Counted from the stretch's first letter, positions 35,904 through 45,036 are shown. The stretch: 64,000 nt of DNA from Oscillospiraceae bacterium (GCA_902764825.1 CACWXL010000003.1:62001-126000); one strand, 5' to 3'. Made by a program: numbers and translations. Notes: generated from the letters alone by a model not told the origin.

Positions 35904-37586
35904 ATGAAGATGACCGGAGCACAGATACTTGTCGAGACCTTGATAGAACAAGGTGTTGATACCGTGTTCGGTTTTCCGGGCGGAATGGTCGTAGATATCT
36001 ATGACAAGCTCTACGATAAACAGGATAAGATAAAGCACATCCTGACCGCTCACGAGGAAGGCGCCGTACACAGTGCTGACGGCTATGCGAGAGCTACCGG
36101 AAAGACAGGTGTCGTTATCGCGACATCAGGTCCCGGTGCGACAAATCTCGTTACCGGCATTGCCACGGCTTACCTCGATTCGATCCCGCTCGTTGCGATA
36201 ACGGGAAACGTAAGAAATTCCATGATCGGAAGAGACTCGTTCCAGGAGATCGATATCACCGGCATCACTCTCCCCATCACGAAGCACAATTTCTTCGTGC
36301 ACAAGGTATCCAAGCTCGCAGATGTGGTCAGGAAAGCCTTTGAACTTGCTCAGTCGGGAAGACCCGGTCCTGTCCTCATCGATATCCCCAAGGATGTTCA
36401 GGAAGCGGTTTTCGAGTACAAGAGAGAGCCTGTAATAAAGCCTGAACCGATCCAGTGCTGCGATGCTGCAGATATCGAAAAGGCAGTAAAGCTCATCAAG
36501 GAATCCAAGAGGCCTTATATCTATTTCGGAGGCGGTGCAGTTAGAACATCGATCGGTGAAGACATCGTTAAGCTCGCAGATAAGCTCGACGCGGTTATCG
36601 GATGTTCCATGATGGGCTTATCCGAGATCCCTTCCGATTCACCGAGATTCTTAGGCATGCAGGGAATGCACGGAAGATATGCTTCTTCTGTTGCTCTTGC
36701 TAAGGCAGATCTCATAATCGCACTGGGCGTCAGATTCTCTGACAGGGCAACCGGAAAGACAGAGAAGTTCTCGCTCTCGGCAACAAAGATCCACGTTGAT
36801 TGTGACCGTGCCGAGATCGGAAAGAACGTTCCTGTCGATCTCGGTATCTGCTGTGATATCAAAGACTTCACGGAGCGTCTTATAAAAGCAGTTCCGCAGC
36901 GCAAGAACACAGAGTGGATAAAGAAGGTCGAGCAGCTTAAGCAGCGTGAGGCAGACGCATATGAGGGACTTCCTTTCCTGCCCAGAGATGCGATCAATAT
37001 AATCTCGGACAACATTGCGCCGGATACAAGACTCGTAACCGATGTCGGCCAGCATCAGTGCTGGGCAGCACAGTTCTTTAAGTTCAAGAACAAGCGCACC
37101 TGGATCACATCAGGCGGCTTGGGAACGATGGGATTCGGTCTGGGAGCCGCTATCGGAAGCTCTATTGCGACTGATACAAGAAGTGTTCTTATAACCGGCG
37201 ACGGGAGCTTCGGCATGTGCCTTAACGAGCTTGCTACTGCAGTAACATACAATATCCCTGTTACTGTCGTTATCTTCAACAACCACGCTCTCGGCATGGT
37301 AAGACAGTGGCAGAAGATATTTTTCGACGGCAGGTATTCGAATACGACATTAGACCGCAAGACTGACTTCGTAAAGCTTGCACAGGCCTTTGGCGCAAAG
37401 GGCTTCAAGGCTTCAGACAAGAAGTCTTTCGAAGAGGCATTTAAGAAAGCATATAAGATAAAAGGTCCTGCCATCATAGATCTTACGATAAAGACAGACA
37501 GCCTTGTCCTTCCGATGTTAAAGCCGGGCGGAACATTCAATAACCTCATCTTAAGAAGGGAGGATATCAGCGATGCTGAAGAATAA
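35904..37586 (+). CDS. ilvB: Acetolactate synthase, large subunit
   Basis: 560 residues. TPP enzyme with catalytic Glu in AHEEGAVHSADGYAR, the FAD-region block FLGMQGMHG, and the TPP/Mg motif GDGSFGMCLNEL...IFNN. It joins two pyruvates to acetolactate, or pyruvate to 2-ketobutyrate, for branched-chain amino acids. The start follows GAGG at 35891. No leucine-type attenuator or T-box is visible in the short upstream gap. It overlaps ilvN by 14 bases. Confidence 0.96.
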   Translation: MKMTGAQILVETLIEQGVDTVFGFPGGMVVDIYDKLYDKQDKIKHILTAHEEGAVHSADGYARATGKTGVVIATSGPGATNLVTGIATAYLDSIPLVAITGNVRNSMIGRDSFQEIDITGITLPITKHNFFVHKVSKLADVVRKAFELAQSGRPGPVLIDIPKDVQEAVFEYKREPVIKPEPIQCCDAADIEKAVKLIKESKRPYIYFGGGAVRTSIGEDIVKLADKLDAVIGCSMMGLSEIPSDSPRFLGMQGMHGRYASSVALAKADLIIALGVRFSDRATGKTEKFSLSATKIHVDCDRAEIGKNVPVDLGICCDIKDFTERLIKAVPQRKNTEWIKKVEQLKQREADAYEGLPFLPRDAINIISDNIAPDTRLVTDVGQHQCWAAQFFKFKNKRTWITSGGLGTMGFGLGAAIGSSIATDTRSVLITGDGSFGMCLNELATAVTYNIPVTVVIFNNHALGMVRQWQKIFFDGRYSNTTLDRKTDFVKLAQAFGAKGFKASDKKSFEEAFKKAYKIKGPAIIDLTIKTDSLVLPMLKPGGTFNNLILRREDISDAEE

Positions 37587-38085
37587 GATAATCATTGCGA
37601 TCTACGTTGATAACCAGTATGGTGTCCTCTCGCGTGTTACCGCGATGTTTACGAGAAGAGGCTACAACATCGATTCCCTTACGGTAGGTGAGACGGAATC
37701 ACCCGAGTATTCACGGATCACGATCACACTGACAGCGGAGAAGAACGAGAAAGACCAGGTGGTCTCGCAGCTTCGTAAACTCTATAACGTTAAGAAGGTG
37801 ATCGTTCTCTCGCCGGATGACTGTATCAAGCGCGAGCTCCTTCTCATCAAGGTAAGGAATACCGAACAGCAGCACGCCGATATCGTTGAAGCGACGAATA
37901 TCTTCAGAACGAAGATAATAGATTTTACCGACGAAGCCATCAGTATCGAAGCTACGGGCGACAGCCAGAAGATCGATGCCTTTATTGAATACATGAAGAA
38001 ATTCGAGATCATCGAAATGTGCCGTACCGGTCTTGTCGCGCTCGACAGGGGCGGCACGAATATCTGGTCTGAGCACGAAGACTGA
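37573..38085 (+). CDS. ilvN: Acetolactate synthase, regulatory small subunit
   Basis: 170 residues. The ACT domain at the N-terminus (VDNQYGVLSRVTAMFTRRGY, LTVGETESPEYSR) binds valine for feedback control; the C-terminal half stimulates the large subunit. The ATG at 37573 lies inside ilvB behind GGGAGG, giving a 14-base overlap. Also named ilvH. Confidence 0.96.
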   Translation: MLKNKIIIAIYVDNQYGVLSRVTAMFTRRGYNIDSLTVGETESPEYSRITITLTAEKNEKDQVVSQLRKLYNVKKVIVLSPDDCIKRELLLIKVRNTEQQHADIVEATNIFRTKIIDFTDEAISIEATGDSQKIDAFIEYMKKFEIIEMCRTGLVALDRGGTNIWSEHED

Positions 38086-38134
38086 TATTCATCAAATTAA
38101 TACAAATTTAATCAAAATTACTCCCCACTTCGTT

Positions 38135-38140
38135 TATAAT
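38135..38140 (+). promoter_or_regulatory. -10 element for hpf
   Basis: A perfect TATAAT in an AT-rich stretch, about 50 bp before the hpf start. The best -35 at 17 bp is TCAAAA, which is poor, so the -35 is unassigned. Confidence 0.4.
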
Positions 38141-38191
38141 AAAATCAAAGGTCAAAGCCTTTTGAAACTTTCAACGGAAGGGAGTGATTTT

Positions 38192-38734
38192 ATGAAGATC
38201 ACTACACAGGGTAACGGAATTCGCATCGGTACGAGACTTGAGGAAAAGATCGCTTCTAAGATGTCGAAGTTCGACAAGTACTTCGGTGATGAAGGAACAC
38301 TCAATGTCCGCATCAGACCTGAAGGATCCGATATGGTAGTCGAGATCACAATGAAGTTCGACGGCAGGATCTTAAGAGCTGAAGCAGTTGATGAGGATAT
38401 CCTGACAGCAGTTGACAGAACAGTTGATAAGCTCGAATCTCAGATCAGAAGACAAAAGACCAAATTCCTTAAGAGAAAGAAGGACTTCCCGGGAATCGTT
38501 AATTATCTCGAGGATGACGGTGGTGCTGATTTCGACTTCGTTGACGAGAAGGACGAGAAGATCACAAAGCGCAAGCAGTTCGCTTTAAGACCCATGACAT
38601 CCGAGGATGCTATCCTCCAGCTTGAGATGTTGGGACATGACTTCTTCGTATACCTCGACAGCGACACAAATTCTGTCTGCGTTGTTTATAAGAGATATGA
38701 CGGCGGCTACGGCCTCCTTGAACCTGAATATTGA
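38192..38734 (+). CDS. hpf: Ribosome hibernation promoting factor, long form
   Basis: 180 residues from ATG 38192, behind GGAAGGGAG; the frame is open to 38033 but that part crosses ilvN and the promoter. The N-terminal S30AE domain (MKITTQGNGIRIGTRLEEKI) binds the 30S decoding region, and the C-terminal domain (RKQFALRPMTSEDAILQLEMLGHDFFVY) dimerises ribosomes to 100S. Single gene with a strong terminator. Confidence 0.95.
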   Translation: MKITTQGNGIRIGTRLEEKIASKMSKFDKYFGDEGTLNVRIRPEGSDMVVEITMKFDGRILRAEAVDEDILTAVDRTVDKLESQIRRQKTKFLKRKKDFPGIVNYLEDDGGADFDFVDEKDEKITKRKQFALRPMTSEDAILQLEMLGHDFFVYLDSDTNSVCVVYKRYDGGYGLLEPEY

Positions 38735-38755
38735 TCTGTTACAACTGATATAACG

Positions 38756-38784
38756 GAGGCCGCCTTCAAGGCGGCCTCTTTTTT
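38756..38784 (+). terminator. Terminator of hpf
   Basis: Perfect nine-pair stem GAGGCCGCC (38756-38764)/GGCGGCCTC (38770-38778), loop TTCAA, then six T. Confidence 0.93.
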
Positions 38785-38797
38785 GCCTATTATTTGA

Positions 38798-38968
38798 CGA
38801 GAATTTTATACATGTTTATGCCTAAAATGCTTTCATAGGATATTCGACGGTTCATTCTTGAGTTATGGGGATGATTTAAGCAGTACACATTCCGTCAATA
38901 AGGGAAAAATAAACGATTTGACGGGACAGGATATGCTTTTCAAGATGGATCTGAAGTGCGATTATTAA
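38798..38968 (+). pseudogene. Possible decayed coding fragment
   Basis: Fifty-six sense codons with no ATG before codon 45, ending at TAA 38966. The second half has ordinary amino-acid composition (LTGQDMLFKMDLKCDY at the end) and is followed by the YunG-like gene. It could be the remnant of an old gene end or chance; there is no Shine-Dalgarno. Confidence 0.15.
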
Positions 38969-38993
38969 TCGACAACATTTAAGGGGAAAGTAA

Positions 38994-39440
38994 ATGGAAT
39001 ACAAGTTTTTGGGATATGAGACAGCCGGAGATGTAAAGCCTTTGGCAGACTGCGGATATAAGCTCGATTCTCTCCTGGATCTTTATGATGTCTTATCTGA
39101 CGGCGTATGGCGTGAATCTACATGCGCACCGAGAATGCAGAGCAAATGGAATGAGGAGAATAAGACACTGGGACAGTGCTCGATCACGGCTTTTCTGGTT
39201 CAGGATATCTTCGGCGGTGAAGTATACGGAATTAAGAGACCCGACGGAAGTTTTCATTGCTATAACGTGATCGGAGGCAAACAGTATGACCTGACGATCG
39301 AGCAGTTCGGCGATGAGAGGGATGATTTAGTTTACGACAACAAGCATCCTCAGTTAAGGGCAGTCCACTTCAAGAAGGAAGAGAAATATAACAGATACCT
39401 GCTCCTTAAGAGCCTTTTAAAGGGTGTCCGCGGAGCATAA
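38994..39440 (+). CDS. YunG-like protein
   Basis: 148 residues, soluble. The core SKWNEENKTLGQCSITAFLV followed by QDIFGGEVYG, HCYN and YDLTIEQFG matches the YunG pattern, where a Cys in GQC and a later His suggest a papain-like fold. Function is unknown in the family. ATG 38994 follows AGGGGAAAG. Confidence 0.6.
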   Translation: MEYKFLGYETAGDVKPLADCGYKLDSLLDLYDVLSDGVWRESTCAPRMQSKWNEENKTLGQCSITAFLVQDIFGGEVYGIKRPDGSFHCYNVIGGKQYDLTIEQFGDERDDLVYDNKHPQLRAVHFKKEEKYNRYLLLKSLLKGVRGA

Positions 39441-39529
39441 GATCTTATCTGTAACAAAAATGTTTTACTAAGTTTTCCCCCAAGTGTTAAACTGATTCGA
39501 GGAGTATCAGGTCAGAAAAGGAGCAATGT

Positions 39530-40933
39530 ATGGGAAAACAGTTACTGTCTGTTTTTATTATGGCGGTCATTACGGCTGCCTTAAGCTTTACGGCTTCTTT
39601 TTGCGACGTAAGATCGGGCGCCAACAGGGGATGGGTCTATACCGGTGATGCCGTATATTACTACGATGACTTCGGCGAGGAGTACTCCGGATTTAAGGTA
39701 ATGCCCGATGACGGAACAACAAGGTATTTCGACGAAGAGACCCACATAATGGTTACGGGCGAGACAGAGATCTCCGGCAACAGATATCTTTTTGACGCTG
39801 ACGGCGTAATGCTCACCGGCTTCAGGGAAACAGGCGGTGTCACAAGGTACTACAGCCCTGAGACGGGAATAATGAAGCTCGGCTGGTTCAATGATAAGAC
39901 CGACCTCTACTATTTTGATGAGACCACGGGCGAGATGGCTACAAGTTGGAAAGAGATCGAAGGAAAGAAATTCTATTTCGAGCCTGAGACCGGAAAGGCA
40001 GCAAAAGGACTGATCAAACTGGAAGAAGGAACCTATTATGCCGATCCCGATACTGCAATAATAGTTTCAGGACTTAAGGTCATTGAAGGCAAGCAGTATT
40101 TCTTCGATGAGGACACGGGCCTCATGAAGACCGGCTGGATCGACTATCAGGACGAGAGATATTACTTTAACGAGGATACTGGTGAAGGCCTTGACGGGAT
40201 CGTCGAAAAGGAAGACGGCCAGTACGGATTCATCGGCGGCCTGATGCTCAGGAACAAGAGAGCCATGGCCAATAACCATCTCTATTATTTCGGAGAAGAC
40301 GGCAAAGTGATCCGTGACGTTGACGGAAGCAAACCGATGGTTGCCCTGACTTACGATGACGGTCCGTCCATCTATACAAACACGATCATTGATGTTTTCG
40401 AACAGTACGGCGGCAAGGCAACATTCTTTATCGTCGGTGATAGAGTCTCATGGAATGAGGACCCGGCAAAGCGCGAAGGTGAACTCAATTATGAACTCGG
40501 CAACCATACATACGGACACAATACGCTTACAAAGCTTAACGAGGAACAGATAAAAGAGAAGCTTCAGAAAACAGATGATGAGCTTCTCAGGGTGACCGGA
40601 AGAAAGACCACCTGCTTAAGACCTCCGGGAGGAAGCTGTAATGATACAGTCAAGAAAGCGGTCGATTGTCCGATCATTCTTTGGAGTATCGATACAGAAG
40701 ACTGGAAGAGCAGAAATGCCAACAAGATATGCAACCGTGTTATCGGCAAGGTAAAAGACGGTGATATCGTTCTCATGCACGACCTCTATGAGTCTACGGC
40801 AGAAGCTACGAAGAAGATCGTTCCAGCGCTTGTTAAGGCCGGATTCCAGCTTGTAACCGTTGAGGAAATGGGCTTGCTGAAGCAGGGCGGTCTTGAGAAG
40901 GGCGTTGTTTACTACTCGATCGAAAAGAGATAA
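39530..40933 (+). CDS. Secreted polysaccharide deacetylase with cell-wall-binding-like repeats
   Basis: 467 residues. A signal-like helix (about 1-25) is followed by roughly nine 20-residue repeats with Tyr-Tyr/Phe and TGEM/TGLM-type turns (GWFNDKTDLYYFDETTGEM and similar), as in choline/glucan-binding repeats. The NodB deacetylase domain occupies about 268-455: TYDDGP, HTYGH, RPPGG, DTEDW and LMHD, so metal and catalytic residues are complete. Such enzymes remove N-acetyl groups from peptidoglycan or other wall glycans. The next gene starts 11 bp downstream. Confidence 0.9.
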   Translation: MGKQLLSVFIMAVITAALSFTASFCDVRSGANRGWVYTGDAVYYYDDFGEEYSGFKVMPDDGTTRYFDEETHIMVTGETEISGNRYLFDADGVMLTGFRETGGVTRYYSPETGIMKLGWFNDKTDLYYFDETTGEMATSWKEIEGKKFYFEPETGKAAKGLIKLEEGTYYADPDTAIIVSGLKVIEGKQYFFDEDTGLMKTGWIDYQDERYYFNEDTGEGLDGIVEKEDGQYGFIGGLMLRNKRAMANNHLYYFGEDGKVIRDVDGSKPMVALTYDDGPSIYTNTIIDVFEQYGGKATFFIVGDRVSWNEDPAKREGELNYELGNHTYGHNTLTKLNEEQIKEKLQKTDDELLRVTGRKTTCLRPPGGSCNDTVKKAVDCPIILWSIDTEDWKSRNANKICNRVIGKVKDGDIVLMHDLYESTAEATKKIVPALVKAGFQLVTVEEMGLLKQGGLEKGVVYYSIEKR

Positions 40934-40944
40934 GGTTCGCATAT

Positions 40945-42582
40945 ATGGATAACATAACTGACTATGTGCGCTGGTACGGCTCTCTGGATTTTGAGGACAG
41001 ACCCTTTACAAGAGTCGATAATATCGTACTCAGCCAGTTATCCTATCTTGATCTGAAAGACATTCCGGAGCTTTATGCCGGCGGCGGTCATATGACGCTG
41101 AAGGATGCCGTGAATTTCCTTACGGGCGAGGGCATCTCGATCAGGAAAATGGCACCTGATGACAGCATAAGGTTTACTAATCTCGTCAAAGCGGCAGCCG
41201 CTTCCAAAAGATTCGGTGATCTCTATGTATCTTCATTTGTTGACGTGTTCGATGAGGAAGATTCCATTCAGTTTGCGGCAATGACATTCTCGCCTGAACC
41301 TGACGGCGGATGGGCATTTATCGGCTTTAGGGGAACCGACAGTACGATTGCCGGCTGGAAGGAAGACTTCATGATGAGCTTCATGCTCACATCCTCCCAG
41401 AAGATGGCTGCAGACTATGTGAGAAAGAGTCTTGATACCTTTGATACGGTCATGACCGGCGGGCATTCCAAGGGCGGAAATCTGGCGATCTATTCGGCAG
41501 CGGTCCTTCCTGACGAATTGTTCGACAGGGTAGAGCACATCTACACAAATGACGGTCCGGGATTCTGTCCTGAAGTGCTGAAAGAAGACCTTATAAAGAG
41601 AGCAAATTCCAAGACGACAAGGATCATTCCGCAGTTTTCTGTTGTAGGCAATGTCTTTGCGCCTAAGGTCGATGACAGCTATGTCATCAAGAGCGATAAG
41701 CAGGGCGGTGACCAGCACGAGCTTTGTTCGTGGCTCATCGACCACGGCGATCTTATGCTCGCACCTGACGGCATGGATCCTCTGGCTATAAAGATCAACA
41801 GCGGATTCGATAAGTGGATATATTCCGTTGATATCGACGAGAGAAAACGGTTTATCAATGCGTTATTTGACGCGATGAGCGATGACGGAACCCTTACGGT
41901 GGAACAGTTCTCTGCGCAGGGGACAAAAGCCTGGGAGAGAGTCTTAAGCGTCGTATTGGGTGATGACGAAGGCTTCAGGATCGCTGCTGCATCACTGCCT
42001 GACCAGCTGCTTTTGGACGGGGCAGGCAAGAAGGTCGCAAAATCAAACCTTGTAAGGCAATTCCGTAAATCCGATCTTGCGAAAGGCCTGGCGATGATAC
42101 TCGCGGGACTTGTCATATTCCTTATCCCTGAATCATTCCTCTTTGTGGTCGTATCTATCCTTTTGTGCGCAGCAACGCTGATATCGATCATCCTCTGCGT
42201 AAAGAAGATGAAGAAGGATAACTGGAACTTACAGCCGCATCTTGTTGATGCGACGGTGGCATCCGCGCTCCTTGCGACGACCGTCATCACATTTGTAAAA
42301 GAGGGTGCGTTCTTTGTAATGGCAAGCGGTATATTCGCGGCACTTCTTTTTGCATGCGCATATAACTGTTTTGCAAGAGCGAAAAAGACCCACAACAGAC
42401 CGTTTGTCGTAATGCTGATAATCATGAGCGCGATATGGGCAGTAAGCGGGATATATATTCTTTTCGCGCCCGAGAACACATTAAGCGTATACATGATAAT
42501 CGTCGGTATCCTTGCAATCATCGACGGACTTATCAGAGTTGCGAAGGCATACCGTATAAGACACCGCTGGTACGTGAAGTAA
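40945..42582 (+). CDS. DUF2974 (Mbeg1-like) alpha/beta hydrolase with membrane C-terminus
   Basis: 545 residues. The first about 330 residues carry the lipase-like fold with FIGFRGTDST and nucleophile elbow GGHSKGGNLA (Ser about residue 174). After a helical linker, residues about 378-535 hold about six membrane helices resembling the HdeD/DUF308 type. DUF2974 proteins are common in gut Clostridia and lack a proven substrate; lipase or esterase activity is inferred from the Ser motif. Confidence 0.82.
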   Translation: MDNITDYVRWYGSLDFEDRPFTRVDNIVLSQLSYLDLKDIPELYAGGGHMTLKDAVNFLTGEGISIRKMAPDDSIRFTNLVKAAAASKRFGDLYVSSFVDVFDEEDSIQFAAMTFSPEPDGGWAFIGFRGTDSTIAGWKEDFMMSFMLTSSQKMAADYVRKSLDTFDTVMTGGHSKGGNLAIYSAAVLPDELFDRVEHIYTNDGPGFCPEVLKEDLIKRANSKTTRIIPQFSVVGNVFAPKVDDSYVIKSDKQGGDQHELCSWLIDHGDLMLAPDGMDPLAIKINSGFDKWIYSVDIDERKRFINALFDAMSDDGTLTVEQFSAQGTKAWERVLSVVLGDDEGFRIAAASLPDQLLLDGAGKKVAKSNLVRQFRKSDLAKGLAMILAGLVIFLIPESFLFVVVSILLCAATLISIILCVKKMKKDNWNLQPHLVDATVASALLATTVITFVKEGAFFVMASGIFAALLFACAYNCFARAKKTHNRPFVVMLIIMSAIWAVSGIYILFAPENTLSVYMIIVGILAIIDGLIRVAKAYRIRHRWYVK

Positions 42583-42614
42583 ACAGCCGAGGAGCCTCAA
42601 GATGCTTATACGGC

Positions 42615-42644
42615 GGTGCTTATAAGTACCGCTTGTGCTATAAT
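42615..42644 (+). promoter_or_regulatory. Extended -10 promoter with palindromic operator
   Basis: TGC-TATAAT (42636-42644) precedes the gene at 42677. At the -35 position there is instead a near-perfect 16-bp palindrome GGTGCTTATAAGTACC (42615-42630), and the half GATGCTTATA occurs again at 42601. This looks like a regulated promoter. Confidence 0.5.
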
Positions 42645-42676
42645 TAATGTATTAAAAACAAGGAGGGGACTTTCAC

Positions 42677-43330
42677 ATGGCAGACGATTTAGAGAAGAAG
42701 ATGGAACCCGAGATCAGCGAGGCAGCTGACAAGGCAGAAGAGATCATTAAGGAAGAAGTCTCCGCTGTCGAAGAGAAGGCAGCCGAGGCAGTGAAGGAAA
42801 CCGCAGAAGCAACAGCAGAAACCGCTGCAGCTGCAGCAACTGCAGTAACAGCCGCCGCAACCAAGGAAGCCGAAGCAGCAGCCAAGGCAGCTAAGAAGGC
42901 AGAAGAGCAGGCAGCAAAGGAAGCTGCAAAGAAGCAGGCTCAGGCTGAGAAGGAAGCCGAGAAGACAAGGATCGCCAATGAGAAGGCTGAGGCCAAGCTC
43001 GAGAAGAAGAGACAGAAGAAGGCCGCTGAACAGGCTCTGGTCGATGCATGCCCTCCACAGTACAGACCCGTCTCCACGTCAAAGTATTTCTGGCTCGCAT
43101 TTTTAAGCTGTTTCCCGTTCATCGGTTTTATCGCTACATTGATCCTCTCAATTGCAGGACGCAATAGAAATGTTAAGAACTTCGAGAGAGCGATCCTCGC
43201 TTATTACATCATTGCGATCGTTCTCGTTCTCATCGCTCTGATCGTTATCGGTATCTTCCTTCCTTCGGCAGTAAGAGAGAATGTCATCGAAGCCATCAGG
43301 ACAATGCTCAGTTCCGTAAGCTTCAGCTGA
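42677..43330 (+). CDS. Ala/Glu/Lys-rich coiled-coil membrane protein
   Basis: 217 residues. Residues 1-118 are a highly charged Ala/Glu/Lys region likely to form long helix or coiled coil. Two membrane helices follow (YFWLAFLSCFPFIGFIATLI and YYIIAIVLVLIALIVIGIFL). No known domain. AGGAGGGG precedes ATG 42677. Monocistronic, with its own promoter and terminator. Function unknown. Confidence 0.72.
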   Translation: MADDLEKKMEPEISEAADKAEEIIKEEVSAVEEKAAEAVKETAEATAETAAAAATAVTAAATKEAEAAAKAAKKAEEQAAKEAAKKQAQAEKEAEKTRIANEKAEAKLEKKRQKKAAEQALVDACPPQYRPVSTSKYFWLAFLSCFPFIGFIATLILSIAGRNRNVKNFERAILAYYIIAIVLVLIALIVIGIFLPSAVRENVIEAIRTMLSSVSFS

Positions 43331-43353
43331 GTATAAAACAACTTGTGATCAAG

Positions 43354-43381
43354 GCCCCTGCGGTTATCGCGGGGGCTTTTT
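43354..43381 (+). terminator. Terminator after the coiled-coil gene
   Basis: GCCCCTGCG (43354-43362)/CGCGGGGGC (43368-43376) with one T-G pair, loop GTTAT, then five T. Confidence 0.9.
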
Positions 43382-43473
43382 GTTGCCTTCTTTTTATCCT
43401 GATGTCTTATGTCTGTAACATTGTTATTTTACAATCGAGGTAACTAAGTTATGAAAGAGGGTAATTGGCAATT

Positions 43474-44100
43474 ATGGACGACAAACTTATCTCAAAAAAG
43501 GACCTGCTCACAAAGGAAGGAATCTCATACGGCACACTCTACCGCTGGAAGCGTCAGGGCCTGATTCCCGAGAGCTGGTTTATTCATAAGGCTACAGAGA
43601 TCGGCCAGGCTACTTTCTTCCCTGAGGAAAAGATCACGGCAAGGATCGCGCGCATCAAGGATCTTAAGAGCGAGCTTTCCGTAGAACAGATGCAGGAGCT
43701 CTTCTCGGCAAACGTTGAGAGCTTCAAGATCCCCATGCAGGATTTCAAGGACCTTGAGATCGTCGGAAGAATGTCCATTACCGCTTTCACATCCATCTTC
43801 CCGATGAAGGATCTTCTGGATTTCAATGATGTCTTCGGAATGTATGTAGTAGACCACTTGATGAAGCTCTCCGGAATCTATCTTGAGGATGCAAAGCAGG
43901 TATTAAGACTTCTTTGCAAGTATCTCTCCGCTGAGGCTTCCAAAGAGTACCAGCTCATCCTCCTCCGCAAGATGGGAGTTCCGATGACAGTACTCGTAAG
44001 AGGCGAAGACGAGATCCTCCTTGAGGACAACGCGGAAGTAATCGCATGCGCTAACCTTGGCGAATTCGAAGAAGCGCTGAAGGACCAGCTCATTGCCTGA
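43474..44100 (+). CDS. YhbD-family (DUF4004) protein
   Basis: 208 residues from ATG 43474 (a TTG at 43465 is too close to GAGGG). It begins DDKLISKKDLLTKEGISYG then LYRWKRQGLIPESWFIHKAT, a MerR-like helix-turn-helix start closely similar to B. subtilis YhbD, and continues as a helical domain. DNA binding is inferred from that N-terminus; ligand and target are unknown. It is followed 12 bp later by an ArsR-type regulator. Confidence 0.75.
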   Translation: MDDKLISKKDLLTKEGISYGTLYRWKRQGLIPESWFIHKATEIGQATFFPEEKITARIARIKDLKSELSVEQMQELFSANVESFKIPMQDFKDLEIVGRMSITAFTSIFPMKDLLDFNDVFGMYVVDHLMKLSGIYLEDAKQVLRLLCKYLSAEASKEYQLILLRKMGVPMTVLVRGEDEILLEDNAEVIACANLGEFEEALKDQLIA

Positions 44101-44112
44101 TAAGAAATAACC

Positions 44113-44502
44113 ATGGCTGCAAAAGAGGAACAGTTCATCGAAGCATTGGGCGCTCTTGCTGAAGGCGTCAGATATAAGATATTGTCTCTTATCGCTTCGA
44201 AAGGCGAGATGACAGCAAAAGATATCCTCGCTGAATTCGATTTCACGCAGCCGACATTATCACACCACATGGCCTGCCTTGTTGAGGCCGGACTTGTGAA
44301 TGTTGAGCGGAAAGGAAGATTTGCTTACTATTCGGTCAACAAAGAAACAATAGATCTTATTTCTTCCGGACTCACCGCTCTTAAGACCGGCTCGAAAAAA
44401 TCCTCCAAGGTAAAAGCCGCTGAAACAGAAGATGTCGAGAAGATCAAAAAGAGCAAGAAAAAGAAGAAAAAAGATAAAAGCAAGAAGAAGAAAAAAGATT
44501 AA
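44113..44502 (+). CDS. ArsR-family transcriptional regulator with Lys-rich tail
   Basis: 129 residues. The winged helix is FIEALGALAEGVRYKILSLI then LAEFDFTQPTLSHHMACLVE and GRFAYYSVN. No metal-binding Cys pair is seen in the usual ArsR positions. The last about 35 residues are mostly Lys with some Glu, which may bind nucleic acid nonspecifically. Cotranscribed with the YhbD-like gene. Confidence 0.82.
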   Translation: MAAKEEQFIEALGALAEGVRYKILSLIASKGEMTAKDILAEFDFTQPTLSHHMACLVEAGLVNVERKGRFAYYSVNKETIDLISSGLTALKTGSKKSSKVKAAETEDVEKIKKSKKKKKKDKSKKKKKD

Positions 44503-44509
44503 CCAAGAG

Positions 44510-44541
44510 GGCCGTCTCATTTATGAGGCGGCCTGATTTTT
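44510..44541 (+). terminator. Terminator after yhbD-arsR
   Basis: GGCCGTCTC (44510-44518)/GAGGCGGCC (44525-44533) with one T-G pair, then TGATTTTTA. Confidence 0.8.
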
Positions 44542-44637
44542 AAGCCGAATTGTTTTTTAGTTTGCAACAAATTTCCTGATGAAGTTGTATTAATGATATA
44601 GGGCAGATTTTTGTTTTCACGAAAGCGAGGGCGTCAT

Positions 44638-45036
44638 ATGAAAAGGTTTTTGGCGGTAATCCTGTTATTTGCCGTGGCATTATCTTTTTGCGGATGCAGT
44701 AAAACAAGTGTAAAGATGCTCGTGAAAGAATACAGAAGCGGATTTGGAATATCAGGCGAGGACTTTTCCGGATACAGGGAATATGAGGTAAAGAATATAA
44801 AAGAAGGCGATGTCATCGTTGGAGGATTCTTTGGATCTGAATTTAAGATCGCAGATAATGAAAGAGAAGCGGAAAACGTGTGGGTCATGAAGATCGGCGA
44901 GATCAGCGGTGAAGGAGTAGTGGTAACCACCAGGCAAGGAACTCTGACGAGAACCTACGGAATACCTATGTCGCTCGAATCTTTCGGTCATATGGATGAC
45001 GGACCGAATTACGATTACATGATAATATTCCGTTAA
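44638..45036 (+). CDS. Small lipoprotein of unknown function
   Basis: 132 residues from ATG 44638, behind GAGGG. The N-terminus MKRFLAVILLFAVALSFCGC is a lipoprotein signal; the acceptor Cys follows FCG. The mature part is about 110 residues with no motif I recognise. Expected at the outer face of the membrane. An upstream TTG at 44611 is in frame but precedes the ribosome site. Confidence 0.65.
   Translation: MKRFLAVILLFAVALSFCGCSKTSVKMLVKEYRSGFGISGEDFSGYREYEVKNIKEGDVIVGGFFGSEFKIADNEREAENVWVMKIGEISGEGVVVTTRQGTLTRTYGIPMSLESFGHMDDGPNYDYMIIFR

Noticed and set aside
38033..38191. Extended N-terminus for hpf
   Set aside because: The extra codons overlap ilvN and the promoter; the S30AE domain begins at ATG 38192 behind a strong Shine-Dalgarno.
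41679..42521. 280-residue minus-strand frame
   Set aside because: Fully inside the DUF2974 gene, which has intact motifs and a proper start; no independent evidence.
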